DNA of 64,000 bases, taken from the NCBI GenBank assembly GCA_963738305.1, contig CAVTVU010000001.1:992001-1056000 (forward strand), written 5' to 3'. The notes beneath the pieces were generated by a model. The model was not told the DNA's origin. It worked only from the letters and a program-made list of their open reading frames with translations, and did not search any database. The translations under genes were made by a program, and so were the position numbers. The DNA is from JBBRHQ01 sp963738305 (GTDB lineage Bacteria; Actinomycetota; Thermoleophilia; Solirubrobacterales; 70-9). This document shows positions 9,879 through 18,943 of this stretch, piece by piece; the stretch's first letter is position 1, and each line of letters starts with the position of its first letter.

Positions 9879-10567
9879 CTAGAGGTCCCGCTCGGAGATC
9901 AGCCCGCTCTGCAGGGCCCGCTCGACCAGCCCGACCCGCTTCTGGTTCTGCGGCAGCGCCTCGACCCCGAACTTCTCGAACAGCGCCCGCAGGTGGGTCT
10001 TGACGGCGTCGACGCTGAGGTGCAGCTCCTCGGCTGATCTGCTGGTTGGTCGCCGGAGTGGCGAACGCTGCCGCCGTCCTTGAAGGGACGGCAGAGGGCG
10101 AGCAGGACCGCGCCGCTGCCCCGGCGAAACGGTCGCCGCCTCCGAGACCTCGGCCGGCGATCACGGTGCTCTCGCCGCTCTCCTCCCCCGGCACCCGGTA
10201 GAGGACGACGGTCTGCCCGAAGCGGATCATGTCCTGGTCGCGCAGGTGGCGGCGGCCGCGGACGCGCTCCCCGTTGACGAAGGAGCCGTTGCGCGAGAGG
10301 CCGTCGTCGACAAGCGTGCACTCGTCGCGGACCACCTCGATCTGCGCGTGCAGGCCCGAGACCTCCTCGTCCCACTCGATGCGGATGTCGGCCGACCCGC
10401 GGCGCCCGACCCAGAGCTCGCTCGTCCCCGCGGCGATCGGCAGGATCCGCTGGGCTCCCTCGCCGTCGCGGAAGACGATGAACGGGCAGCCCCTCGCGTT
10501 CGGCCTCGATCTGGGCCTTCAGCTCGGGCGCAGTCGCGGCCCGCGGGCCCTGGGGGGCGTCGGTCAT
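9879..10567 (-). pseudogene. FHA domain plus LuxR-type HTH regulator, multiply frameshifted
   Basis: No single frame covers the gene, but three frames read together give a coherent protein. ATG 10567 begins MTDAPQGPRAATAPELKAQI. After a shift near 10490 an FHA domain follows (VGRRGSADI, then LSRNGSFVNGERV, the phosphothreonine-binding Arg/Ser-Asn loops). After further shifts near 10110, 10070 and 10030 an HTH follows (ATPATNQQI, then LHLSVDAVKTHLRALFEKFGV) to a TAG at 9879-9881. FHA-HTH proteins bind phosphothreonine partners and DNA, linking Ser/Thr kinases to transcription. At least four single-base shifts make sequence error or advanced decay likely. Divergent from the ftsH-like gene. Confidence 0.6.
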
Positions 10568-10729
10568 GCGCTGATCCTAAAGAGCCGCCCGGCACCCCGG
10601 CCTTAGCCGATCGACCCCATCTCGACGAATGTGCGAGTGAGTATTGAGGCGCGGCTTGCCACACTTCTGGGGTCCGATCCCACGGCAGGGAGGTATCGCT
10701 TCGATGGACTGCCCGATCTCAGAAGCCCG

Positions 10730-12275
10730 ATGACCGCTGCGGCGATCAGCGACTTCTTCTTCGCCTGGTACCCGGTCTTCGGCGTCCTCTTCATGGCCGG
10801 CCTGCTCTGCGTCTTCGCGCTGCTGCTGCGCCAGACCATGCGATCGACCAAGCCCGAAACGGTCCGCTCGAGCAAGACCGCTCCGGTGCGCTGGGAAGAC
10901 GTGCAGGGAGTCGATGCGGCCAAGGACGAGCTGCTGGACGTGGCCGAGTGGCTGCGCGACCCCGATCGCTTCAACGCGCTCGGCGCCCAGCCTCCGCGCG
11001 GGGTCCTGCTGTTCGGCCCTCCGGGGACCGGGAAGACGATGCTCGCCCGGGCGGTGGCGGGCCAGGCCGGGGTCGACTTCTTCGCCGCATCCGGGCTCGA
11101 GCTTCGTCGAGATGTTCGTCGGCAGGGGCGCGGCGCGGATCCGCAGGCTCTTCAAGGACGGCGCGCAAGTCGGGCCGCGCGGTGATCTTCATCGACGAGC
11201 TGGACGCCGTCGGCGGTACCCGCACCGGCGGCGGCGATGGCGGCAGCAGCGAGCGCGAGCAGGCGCTGAACCAGCTGCTGGTCGAGCTGGACGGCTTCGA
11301 GCGCGACCCTGGGATGGTGATCGTGATCGCGGCCTCGAACAACGTCGAGAAGCTCGACCACGCGCTGCTTCGCCCGGGCCGCTTCGACCGGCAGGTGCTG
11401 GTCGCTCCCCCCGATCGCGACGGCCGCGAGGCGATCCTCCGCGCCCACGCCAAGGGAAAGCCCCTGGCAGAGGACCTCGACCTCACGGACGTCGCCCGCA
11501 AGACGACAGGGATGACCGGCGCCCAGCTCGCCAACTCGCTCAACGAGGCGGCGATCATCGCCGGGCGCGCGGGCCGCGACGGCGACCTGCCGCGAGGACC
11601 TCGACGAAGCGCTGCTGCGCCAGTCGGTCGGCTCCCAGCAGTCCCGCCGGCTGACCCAGAAGGAGCGCCGCATCGTCGCCTACCACGAGGGGGGCCACGC
11701 CCTCTGCCGCAGGCTCCTGGGACTCGACCCGCCGGAGATCCTCAGCATCGTGCCCGCGGGCCCGGCGCCTCGGCTTCGTCGGGCACTCGCCGCAGGAGGA
11801 CACCTACCTGCGCTCCCGCGATCAGCTCCTCGACGAGACGGTGACCCTGCTCGGCGGCAGAGCGGCGGAAGAGCTGGTGTTCGGTGAGGCCTACACGGGC
11901 GCCGCCGACGACCTGGCCCGGGTTCATGAGGTCTGCAAGCAGATGATCTCGGAGTTCGGGATGGGGATCGAGACCGACACCCCGCAGGACGCCCCGATCG
12001 CCCTGCCGACCGAGGACTACTCGCTCTCGGACCGCACCCGCCGTGACGTCGACCTCGGCGCGATGGCGATCGCGCGCGACGCGCACCGCCGGGCCCTGAG
12101 CCTGCTCAGCGCCAACCGCCGCTGCCTGGACGACCTTGCCGCGAACGCGCTAGAGCGTGAGACCCTGACCCGGGAGGACCTCGACGAGATCTTCGCCGCC
12201 CACGAGCTGCAGACCTCGGAGCTGCCGGCGGTCGAGGCGGCGCTGATGGAGCTCTCGGACCAGTCACCGGGCTGA
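10730..12275 (+). pseudogene. ftsH-like: FtsH-like AAA+ zinc metalloprotease, multiply frameshifted
   Basis: The pieces give one N-terminal membrane segment (FFFAWYPVFGVLFMAGLL), Walker A GPPGTGKT, Walker B IFIDELDAVG, the second region of homology (LLRPGRFDRQ), and the zinc protease motif HEGGH. The C-terminal part (LLGGRAAEELVFGE) is in the last frame. Continuity needs removal of one extra base at about 11093, 11158, 11590 and 11752; each removal restores family-like sequence, for example ASGSSFVEMF and KDARKSGRAV. FtsH degrades membrane and regulatory proteins. Only one transmembrane segment is visible where FtsH usually has two, so this is a divergent paralogue. All four shifts go the same way, which favours sequence error over decay. 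Confidence 0.72.
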
Positions 12276-12328
12276 AACCAGGCCTCGCGCGAGGCGCTTG
12301 TCGCAGGGGTTCAGGCGGAGCGGCTAAC

Positions 12329-12354
12329 GTTTTGGGCCGAACAATTCCGGGTAG
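12329..12354 (+). promoter_or_regulatory. SigB/SigF-type promoter of the sigma factor gene
   Basis: GTTT at 12329-12332, a 16-base spacer, then GGGTAG at 12349-12354. This is the consensus for SigB/SigF-type stress sigma factors. It lies 115 bases before the sigma gene, suggesting positive autoregulation as known for such factors. Confidence 0.72.
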
Positions 12355-12468
12355 GCGATTCACGTCCGTCGGTGTGGGCTCCGTGCGTCGCGAGACGCCA
12401 GGCGAGCGCAGTCGCGGCGCGCACGACTGGACGGCTGGCGGAGGCGGGGCCGCCAGTCCACGCCCTCG

Positions 12469-13269
12469 ATGTCAGATCAAGCTCATACACCTGGGGATTC
12501 ACCGCCCGCCGCGCTGTCGGGTCTGGCCAAGCTGACCGACGAGTCCGAGCTGTGGACGCGCCTTCGCGAGGACGAGGACCCGGCCGCCCGGGAGGAGCTG
12601 GTCACCCGCTACCTGCCCTATGCGACAAGCCTGGCGCGCCGCTACCGGGCCGCCGCCGAGCCCTCCGACGACCTGGTCCAGGTGGCGAGCGTCGGCCTCC
12701 TCAACGCGGTCGACCGCTTCGACCCGAACCGGGGAATCCCGTTCCTCGGCTTCGCCGCGCCGACGATCCTCGGCGAGCTGAAGCGCCATTTCCGCGACCG
12801 CGTCTGGACACTGCGCGTGCCCCGCGGCCTGCATGACCGGATCGCCGAGGTCGACAAGGCGATCGGCGAGCTGGGCACAGAGCTCCAGCGGGCCCCTTCG
12901 ATCCGCGAGATCGCCGAGCGCCTCGACCTCGAGGAGGTGGAGGTGCTGGAGGTGTTCGAGGCCGGCCAGAATCGCCGCACGCTTTCGCTGGAGAAGCCGG
13001 CCGGCCCAGACGAAGGGGATGAGCCGCGGCCGGCCGACTGGGTCGGCAGCGAGGACGAGGGCTTTGAGCTGATCGAGGGGCGGATCGCGTTGGAGAGCGC
13101 CCTCCCCCATCTCTCCGAGCGCGAGCGTCTGGTCCTGCGCCTACGTTTCGTCGAGGACATGACCCAGTCGCAAATCGCCGAGCAGATCGGCCACTCGCAG
13201 ATGCACGTCTCAAGGATCCTCCGCCGAACCCTGGCCAGAATCCGCGAGGAGATCGAGGACAAGGAATAG
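12469..13269 (+). CDS. sigB/sigF-like: RNA polymerase sigma factor of the SigB/SigF/SigG group
   Basis: A 266-residue sigma-70 group 3 factor. Region 2 (LVTRYLPYATSLARRYR, then DLVQVASVGLLNAVDRFD and PFLGFAAPTILGELKRHFRD) binds core and the -10 element. Region 3 (TELQRAPSIREIAERLDL) and region 4 (LSERERLVLRLRFVEDMTQ, then an HTH with QIAEQIGHSQMHVSRIL) follow. Sequence and length fit the stress/sporulation branch. The neighbouring anti-sigma-type ATPase, phosphatases and STAS proteins show control by partner switching. An exact GTTT-N16-GGGTAG promoter upstream suggests that it transcribes its own gene, and matching promoters occur across the window. Confidence 0.95.
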   Translation: MSDQAHTPGDSPPAALSGLAKLTDESELWTRLREDEDPAAREELVTRYLPYATSLARRYRAAAEPSDDLVQVASVGLLNAVDRFDPNRGIPFLGFAAPTILGELKRHFRDRVWTLRVPRGLHDRIAEVDKAIGELGTELQRAPSIREIAERLDLEEVEVLEVFEAGQNRRTLSLEKPAGPDEGDEPRPADWVGSEDEGFELIEGRIALESALPHLSERERLVLRLRFVEDMTQSQIAEQIGHSQMHVSRILRRTLARIREEIEDKE

Positions 13270-13332
13270 CGCGGCCTCTGTCCGCCCGAGCTGGAGCAGG
13301 GGAGGGCGACGCAGTTATTCCGGAGGCCGCGC
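13269..13332. repeat. Inverted repeat between convergent genes
   Basis: A 10-base arm (13269-13278) and its exact inverse (13323-13332) flank 44 bases between the sigma gene and the convergent anti-sigma gene. The arms sit next to both stop codons. It could act as a bidirectional terminator with a long loop, but there is no clear U tract, so function is uncertain. Confidence 0.35.
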
Positions 13333-13333
13333 G

Positions 13334-14158
13334 TTATTCGAAGCCGGCTAGCCGGTAAACCACGTACTCGCCGCCGTCGAGCTTCTCGGTGTGGACGTCC
13401 GAGGCGATCGACTCGATCGACCCACCAATCTCGGGCAGGGAGAGCCCCTCGCGGAGCCTGGCCGCGCCGGCCTCGGTGAGCGGGCCGATGCGCAGATCGA
13501 TGCCGCCGTCGCCGTCGGAGAGCGAGAGGCCCGGCTCGCCACCCTCGAAGACGGCGGGCGCCCCGGCCGAAATCGCGTCGGCGAGCAGGATCGCGTCGGA
13601 GATCTGGTCGACCGAAAGGTCCCTGCGAGCCCCGAACGCACTGATCGCGCGGGAGAGCATCGAGGAGAGCAGCTCCGGTTGCGAGGCGACGATCCGCACC
13701 TCGCCGGGCAGCGACTCCGGGCCCTCGCCAGCGGCGGGGGGGCTTGAATCCTCGCCAGACATCGGCAGCCGCATAGTGATCGTCGTCCCGCGGTCCAAGC
13801 CACCGCTGATCGCGAAGCTGGAACAGAGGCGGGAGATCAGCGAGAAGCCGAGACGCAGGCTGGAGCCGGGCTCCTCCAGGTCGACCGAGGGCCGGATGCC
13901 TGCCCCGGAGTCGCTCACCGTGACCTGCAGAGAGTCATCCTCCGGCGTGACGTCGATCCGCATCAACCCGGTGCTCTGGGGATAAGCGTGGACCACCACA
14001 TTCATGCAAGCCTCGGTGACGACCGTCTTCAGGTCGGCGATCCGCTCCTCGTCCATGCCGCCTTCCTCGGCCACGCCGGAGATCGCGTGGCGTACCAGGG
14101 CAACGTTGGCGGAATCCGCCGGGAGGGTCATCTCAAGTCCTTCGGTTCGGTCGCTCAT
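13334..14158 (-). CDS. rsbW-like: RsbW-type anti-sigma ATPase with a C-terminal extension
   Basis: A 274-residue protein whose N-terminal 130 residues are a GHKL ATPase domain like RsbW/SpoIIAB: N box (VVTEACMNVVVHAY), G1 box (VSDSGAGIRP) and a glycine-rich later box (LGFSLISRLCSSF, then DRGTTITMRLP). RsbW proteins bind the sigma factor and phosphorylate STAS antagonists. The C-terminal 140 residues are acidic, of unclear fold, and longer than typical RsbW. ATG 14158 is preferred over upstream ATG 14239 because homologous sequence begins there and a GAGG lies upstream. Convergent with the sigma gene and 130 bases downstream of the phosphatase gene, so the switch components are physically linked. 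Confidence 0.85.
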   Translation of the reverse strand: MSDRTEGLEMTLPADSANVALVRHAISGVAEEGGMDEERIADLKTVVTEACMNVVVHAYPQSTGLMRIDVTPEDDSLQVTVSDSGAGIRPSVDLEEPGSSLRLGFSLISRLCSSFAISGGLDRGTTITMRLPMSGEDSSPPAAGEGPESLPGEVRIVASQPELLSSMLSRAISAFGARRDLSVDQISDAILLADAISAGAPAVFEGGEPGLSLSDGDGGIDLRIGPLTEAGAARLREGLSLPEIGGSIESIASDVHTEKLDGGEYVVYRLAGFE

Positions 14159-14288
14159 CGCCCGGGCCTCCCCTCGGCTGCCGGGCTCGTAGTCACCACC
14201 GATGGGGCGGTCGGCCACGCGTCTCGCTGCTCCGGGCAAGGATGCACCCCGCTTACCCCGTCCGGCACTCCGTGAAACCGCTGTGCCA

Positions 14289-16851
14289 TCAGGGATTCGC
14301 TGAGACCTCCCCCTGCCGGGAGGTGAGCTCCACCGGCAGCGGCTCGGTCCGCATCACGGCCAGGAACGCCGCGTCGTCGTCCACCTTGCCACCGCAGAAC
14401 TCATCCAGGTCGGCGTCGATCCTCCGCACCGCCTCGGCCGGTCCGCGGACGTTGCGCAATCGCTCGCGCAGTCGCTCCTCGCCAAAACGCCCGGAGGAGG
14501 AGCGGGCCTCGGTCACCCCGTCGGTGTAGAGGACCAGCTGCTCGCCGGTGCTCAGCTTGACCTGCTCCAGCTCCCAGGCGGCGTCGTCGAAGGCGCCCAG
14601 CACCGGGCCTTCAGGCGCGATCTCGCTGATGGCGCCGGCCGAGATCAAGAGCGGCGGCGGATGGCCCGCGACGGCGACGCTCACCGGGGAGCGCAGCGGC
14701 CAGTTCAGAGTGAGCGCGGCGACGCTGCACAGCGCCCCACCACGCTGGGCGAGCATCGCCCGGTTGAGCTGGGCCAGCGCGTCGATCGGGTTGCCGGTCA
14801 TCGAGCCCGCGGTGCGCAGCGTGTTGCGTGCGATGGCGGTCAACGACGCCGCGCGGGCCCCGTGCCCGGTGACGTCGCCGATCACCAGCATCCAGCCGTC
14901 CTCGATCCTGAACAGGTCGTAGAAGTCCCCGCCCACCATGTTCTCCTCGCCGGCAGGGCGGTAGAGCGCGGCGACCGACCAGCCCGGGATGTGGGGAATC
15001 GGTGGCGGCCGCAGGCCGCGCTGCAGCGTCTCGGCAATCTCGCTGCGCTCGCTTGCGATCCGCGCGTTCTCCAGGGCGAGCGCGATCCGCTCTCCGATTC
15101 GCTCGGCGATCTCCCGATCCAGCTCGTCGAAGGACCGCCGGTCGGCCTGGTTGGCGAAGTTCAGAACGCCGATCGCCCGCGATCCCGCCATCAGCGGCAG
15201 GATCATCACCGACCCGATGTCCAGCTCGTGAAAGCGCGCGGCCTGGCGCTCGTCCCGCGCCTCGGCGGCGATCAGCGGCTCGAGGTCGTCGGCGACGAGC
15301 GCCTTTCCGCTGCGGAAGATCGTCTGCATCCCGCCCTCCTCGGCCAACCTCACCGGATAATCGGTGGCCAGGGCCCGGAGAGCCTCGGCACGCTCCGGAT
15401 CCTGGTGGGCGAGCGCGACGAGGGGCAACGTGCCGTCTGCGGCCGCAAGATGGACGCTGCAGCAGTCCGAAAGCTGGGGGATCAGGAGGCCGACCAACTG
15501 CCCGAGCATCGCCTCGGGGTCGGTCGAGGTGGCGAGCAGCTCTCCGGTCTTGGCGAGGACCGACTGGGCGAACTCCGCCAGCTTGATGTCCGTGACATCC
15601 TCGAACACGGAGACCGCGTAGATCGGCTTGCCGTCGGAGCCCGGCACCGCGCGTGAGCGGACGCGGACCCAGGTCTCCTTGCCCGTGTCGGAATTGACCA
15701 TGCGGACGATCTGCGGTTCGGTCTCCTCGCCGCGCAGCGCGCGCTGCGGCGCGAACTCGCCGCGACCGAGCGGCTCACCGCGCTCGTCGAAGAGGTGGTT
15801 CTTCACGTCCCCGGCGCGGGCCGCCTCGATCATCTCCCCCGGCGACTCATAGCCCCCCAACTGCAGCGCCGCCTGGTTGGCGAAGATCAGCTCGCCGTTT
15901 CGGTCGACGATGCCGACTGCCTCGTCGAGGACGGCCATCACGGTGTCCATGCGACGCTCGACGCTCTCCAGATCAGTGAATAGACCGGCGTTGTCGAGAG
16001 CGAGAGCGACCCTGCCGGACAAAACGCGAGCGAATCGCACCTCTTCCCGCGAGTACCGGCGCCCAGACCATCCTGCGATCAGGGTCAGTGCTCCGATCCG
16101 GCGGCCACGGGCGGAGAGAGCGATGGTCATGAAGGAGCGTACGCCGATCGAGCGCAGCAGCTCGAGGTCCTCGGGCGAACGCGCCATCCCCCTCAGGTCG
16201 CTCGTCGGTCGCGTCCTCAACGAAGAACGGCTCCAGCAACTCGCCGCTGCCTTCGATGATGTGCTGCGGGAGCGAGGGCTCACGGGCGGCGAGCCTCGGC
16301 TCCAGCTCAGCGCTGCGCGGCTCCGCCGCCTTCACCGCCACCCGCTCGATCCGGTCCCCGGTTATGACGTCGATCATGCAGAGGTCGGCCAGCTCGGGAA
16401 CGCATAGGTCGGTGATGCGCTCGACGGTCGTTGTCAGCGGAAGCGATCCGTCGGCGATCTCGCCGATCTCGTTCAGCAGCCCGAGCCGGCGGCTGGTCTG
16501 GCGGCTCTGAGCGATCAGGTAGGAGGAGTAGCAGGCGTAGATCGCGGCGGCGGCGAGCAGCCCGATCCTGATCGTGAAGTCGGCCGTGCCGTAGTTGTGG
16601 TTCCAGCTCCCGCTGACCGCACCGACGCAAACGACCAGGATCGCGACGACGATCGTCGCCAGGCGGGCGCCACGCAGAGCTGTGAAGAACGGCGCCGCCG
16701 CAAACGCCCCGATCACCACGACCTTCGATCCCAGCCTGACGTCGAGCGCCACCAGGATCGCGATACCCGCGATCGCCGGTATCAGCCCCGCCCAATCGTT
16801 AGGGCTCCCCGGGAGGTCGATGCGCCTATGCGAGCGTGACGAATCCCCCAT
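14289..16851 (-). pseudogene. rsbU-like: RsbU-type PP2C phosphatase with membrane, GAF and PAS sensor domains; one frameshift
   Basis: About 853 residues when read through one +1 shift near 16205. Order: several hydrophobic helices (residues 20-110), a GAF-like domain ending at the shift, a PAS domain (AVLDEAVGIVDRNGELIFAN), a second GAF (FHELDIGSVMILPLMAGSR) and a C-terminal SpoIIE/PP2C domain with the metal-binding motifs ENMVGGDFYDLF, GDVTGHG and VDDDAAFLAV. Such phosphatases dephosphorylate STAS antagonists, freeing sigma from the anti-sigma factor. Membrane and PAS/GAF parts suggest it senses an envelope or redox/small-molecule cue. At the shift, VEDATDER in one frame meets LRGMARSPEDLELL in the other; probably one extra base. 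Confidence 0.82.
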
Positions 16852-16900
16852 TCCGAGCCCCCATTGTCCTTCATCGGGGGCCCGGATGGGGACGAAGGCG

Positions 16901-17483
16901 CTACGCCGAAACCGTCCTTTCGGCCTGCTCCGTGTGGACGCCCTCGGCTATCTCCTCGATCACCTTCGCCGAGAAGGCCTCGAGGTCGTCCGGCTTGCGG
17001 CTGGTGACCAGGCCTTGATCGACATGGACCTCCTCGTCGACCCACTCCGCCCCCGCGTTGCGGAGATCGGTCTGCAGGCTCGGCCACGAGGTCAGGGTCC
17101 GCCCTCTGACGACGTCGGCCTCGACCAGTGTCCAGGGGCCGTGGCAGATGGCGCCGACCGGTTTGCCCTGTTCGAAGAACGAGCGCACGAAGGAAACGGC
17201 CCGTTTGTCAGTCCTCAGCTGGTCGGGGTTGGCCACCCCGCCTGGGAGGACGAGCGCGTCGTACTCGGAGGGCGTCGCTCTCATCGAGCGAGCGGTCGGC
17301 ATCGAACGAATCGCCCTTGTCCAGGTGGTTGAACGCCTGGATCTCACCGCCGTCGGGGGCGATCAGGTCGACCTCGGCGCCGGCATCGCGAACCGCGTCA
17401 CGCGGCTGCATCAACTCGACCTCCTCGACCCCCTCCGCCGCGACCAGGAACGCGACCCGCTTGCCCTGGAGCTGCTCGGACAT
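16901..17483 (-). pseudogene. DJ-1/PfpI-family stress protein, one frameshift
   Basis: About 193 residues after removing one extra base near 17279, where SLDE should continue as ATPSEYDALVLPGG. The nucleophile elbow is AICHGPW, with the conserved Cys. Other family marks are VAFLVAAEGVEEVEL at the start and GRTLTSWPSLQTDLRNAG later. Family members act as deglycases, chaperones or proteases and are often stress-induced. Strong ribosome site AGGAGG before ATG 17483, and a near-consensus SigB-type promoter upstream. The frameshift probably reflects sequence error, because both halves are fully conserved. Confidence 0.8.
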
Positions 17484-17518
17484 GTCAATGACCTCCTGTG
17501 GTCGGGTTCCCGGTGCCC

Positions 17519-17542
17519 CTACCCGGAGAAACTCCGGCTAAC
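17519..17542 (-). promoter_or_regulatory. SigB-type promoter (one mismatch) for the DJ-1/PfpI gene
   Basis: On the minus strand, GTTA at 17542-17539, a 14-base spacer, then GGGTAG at 17524-17519. It lies 36 bases before the start codon. One base differs from GTTT. Confidence 0.55.
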
Positions 17543-17593
17543 CACTCCGGCCACGGCTCGCTAGCCCAGCTGGCGTGCGGGCGGCGGAGCCCG

Positions 17594-18529
17594 CTACGCG
17601 ATCTGCATGTGCAGGCGGGCGTGGGTACCGGCCCGGGTGGAGCGGATCTCCAACAGGTCGGCCACCTGGTTGGCGATCCACAGGCCCCGTCCTGAGCCTT
17701 GCGCGGGCTCGGGTCGGCGCCGCCCCGCGAGCGGGTCCTCGATCCGGCCCCCGTCCTCGACCTCGCAGACGAGCTCGCCGTCTGCTTGCCAGGCTCGCGC
17801 CACGCCGCTGCCTCCCCCATGCCGGATCGTGTTCGCGGCAAGCTCGTTCACGGCCATGGCCAGGTCCTCCGTCCGCTCCTGGGCCAGCCCAGCCGCCTCG
17901 CCCTGGCGGGTAGCGAAGCTTCGAACGGCCCTGAGATCGTCCTCGGAGAAGCGGATCTCGACGGCGGCGGGGTCGGGTGGCGACAGCTCTCCGTCAAATG
18001 GGCCGGAAAGCCCACCGTCGCCGGGAAAGCAGTCGCTGGGCGCGCCGGAACCCGCTTCGCAGAGTTGGGGGTGGGTGCGGCATGCCCCCGCGATCACCTC
18101 CGGGTCGAGGCTCGAGCGGTCATAGGGGCAGCGCAGCCAGAAGCCCTCGGCGTCGGCGAAGGCGAGGTTGAGGAGGGACTCGTGACGGCGGCACTCCTCG
18201 ATCTCGGCCCCGCTGCGTCCAGTCCAGATCGGCTCGCCGATGCCGCGGACCCGCCCGCCACCTGAAGCGGCGGCGTCGTAGAATCGCCGCCAGGCGGGGA
18301 TGATCCGGGCCGGGTTGCGGCCCAACTCGTCGAACTCGAGAAAGGCGATCCCATCGGTGTGACCGTGGCTGCCGAGGGCCAGGCGCAGGAGGTCCAGGCG
18401 TTCGCGGACGGCGGCGACCAGGACCGGCTCGCCGGCATCACGACCGGCGGCGACGAATGGCACGGTGCCGGCGACGAACTCCGCGTCGGAGGAGTAGATG
18501 AGCGCTTCATGTCGAAATCCGTCGGTCAC
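17594..18529 (-). CDS. rsbA-like: RsbA-type anti-sigma regulator: MEDS sensor plus HATPase domain
   Basis: About 311 residues. The N-terminal half (FRHEALIYSSDAEFVAGTVPF, then WRRFYDAAASGGGRVRGIGEPIW) is a MEDS domain, the DcmR-type sensory domain of RsbA-family anti-sigma regulators. The C-terminal half is a GHKL ATPase (DLAMAVNELAANTIRHGGG, then EVEDGGRI and GSGRGLWIANQVADLLEI). It probably sequesters the stress sigma factor or phosphorylates a STAS antagonist, like the RsbW-type protein but with its own sensor. The frame opens at 18592, but the likely promoter -10 lies at 18585-18590, so GTG 18529 is preferred. Confidence 0.82.
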   Translation of the reverse strand: MTDGFRHEALIYSSDAEFVAGTVPFVAAGRDAGEPVLVAAVRERLDLLRLALGSHGHTDGIAFLEFDELGRNPARIIPAWRRFYDAAASGGGRVRGIGEPIWTGRSGAEIEECRRHESLLNLAFADAEGFWLRCPYDRSSLDPEVIAGACRTHPQLCEAGSGAPSDCFPGDGGLSGPFDGELSPPDPAAVEIRFSEDDLRAVRSFATRQGEAAGLAQERTEDLAMAVNELAANTIRHGGGSGVARAWQADGELVCEVEDGGRIEDPLAGRRRPEPAQGSGRGLWIANQVADLLEIRSTRAGTHARLHMQIA

Positions 18530-18584
18530 GCCGTGCCGGTTGAGGCGAAGCCGGCGGGCGAGCCGCCGGGAGCGCTCTCCCGAC

Positions 18585-18610
18585 ATACCCACAAGTCGAG
18601 GATTTCAATC
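18585..18610 (-). promoter_or_regulatory. SigB-type promoter (one mismatch) for the RsbA-type gene
   Basis: On the minus strand, GATT at 18610-18607, a 16-base spacer and GGGTAT at 18590-18585. It is back to back with the exact promoter at 18620-18644 on the other strand. Confidence 0.5.
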
Positions 18611-18619
18611 CCTCGGAAC

Positions 18620-18644
18620 GTTTGCGGGATCACCTCGGGGGTAG
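18620..18644 (+). promoter_or_regulatory. SigB-type promoter for the small zinc-ribbon gene
   Basis: GTTT at 18620-18623, a 15-base spacer and GGGTAG at 18639-18644: an exact match. It lies 30 bases before ATG 18674. Confidence 0.65.
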
Positions 18645-18673
18645 GCATGAGCACCCGAAGCCGAGGAGCAGAG

Positions 18674-18895
18674 ATGTTCCGCTGTCCGCGCTGCAGCACC
18701 GAGCTCAACCCGATTACCCCAGTCGCCGTCTGTCCGATTTGCCTCTCACGGCAGAGGGTCCGGGCGCGGCGTGTCTTCGACCATCGCGCCGAATGGGCCG
18801 GACGAGATCCGGCCGACAGACGCTTCGTTCTGCAAGTGGCTGCTGGGAGGCGGCGGCCGCCCGCAGGGGCGCAGGCCGCGCGCCCCGCCGCGTGA
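18674..18895 (+). CDS. Small zinc-ribbon protein, function unknown
   Basis: A 73-residue product with two CxxC pairs (MFRCPRCSTELNPI and VCPICLSRQ), the layout of a treble-clef or zinc-ribbon knuckle, followed by an Arg-rich tail. ATG 18674 is chosen because gaggag lies seven bases upstream; an in-frame ATG at 18647 lacks a ribosome site. An exact SigB-type promoter precedes it. The Arg/Ala-rich tail may be out of frame given other shifts in this sequence, so only the zinc-binding part is secure. Confidence 0.55.
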   Translation: MFRCPRCSTELNPITPVAVCPICLSRQRVRARRVFDHRAEWAGRDPADRRFVLQVAAGRRRPPAGAQAARPAA

Positions 18896-18943
18896 TCCTT
18901 GCTCGGGTCCCTGCGCAGACCATGAGCGGCGACCCTCCGTCGA

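Noticed and set aside
11090..11760. Programmed +1 frameshifting in the ftsH-like gene
   Set aside because: Four separate shifts in one gene, with no slippery motif in common, do not fit programmed frameshifting.
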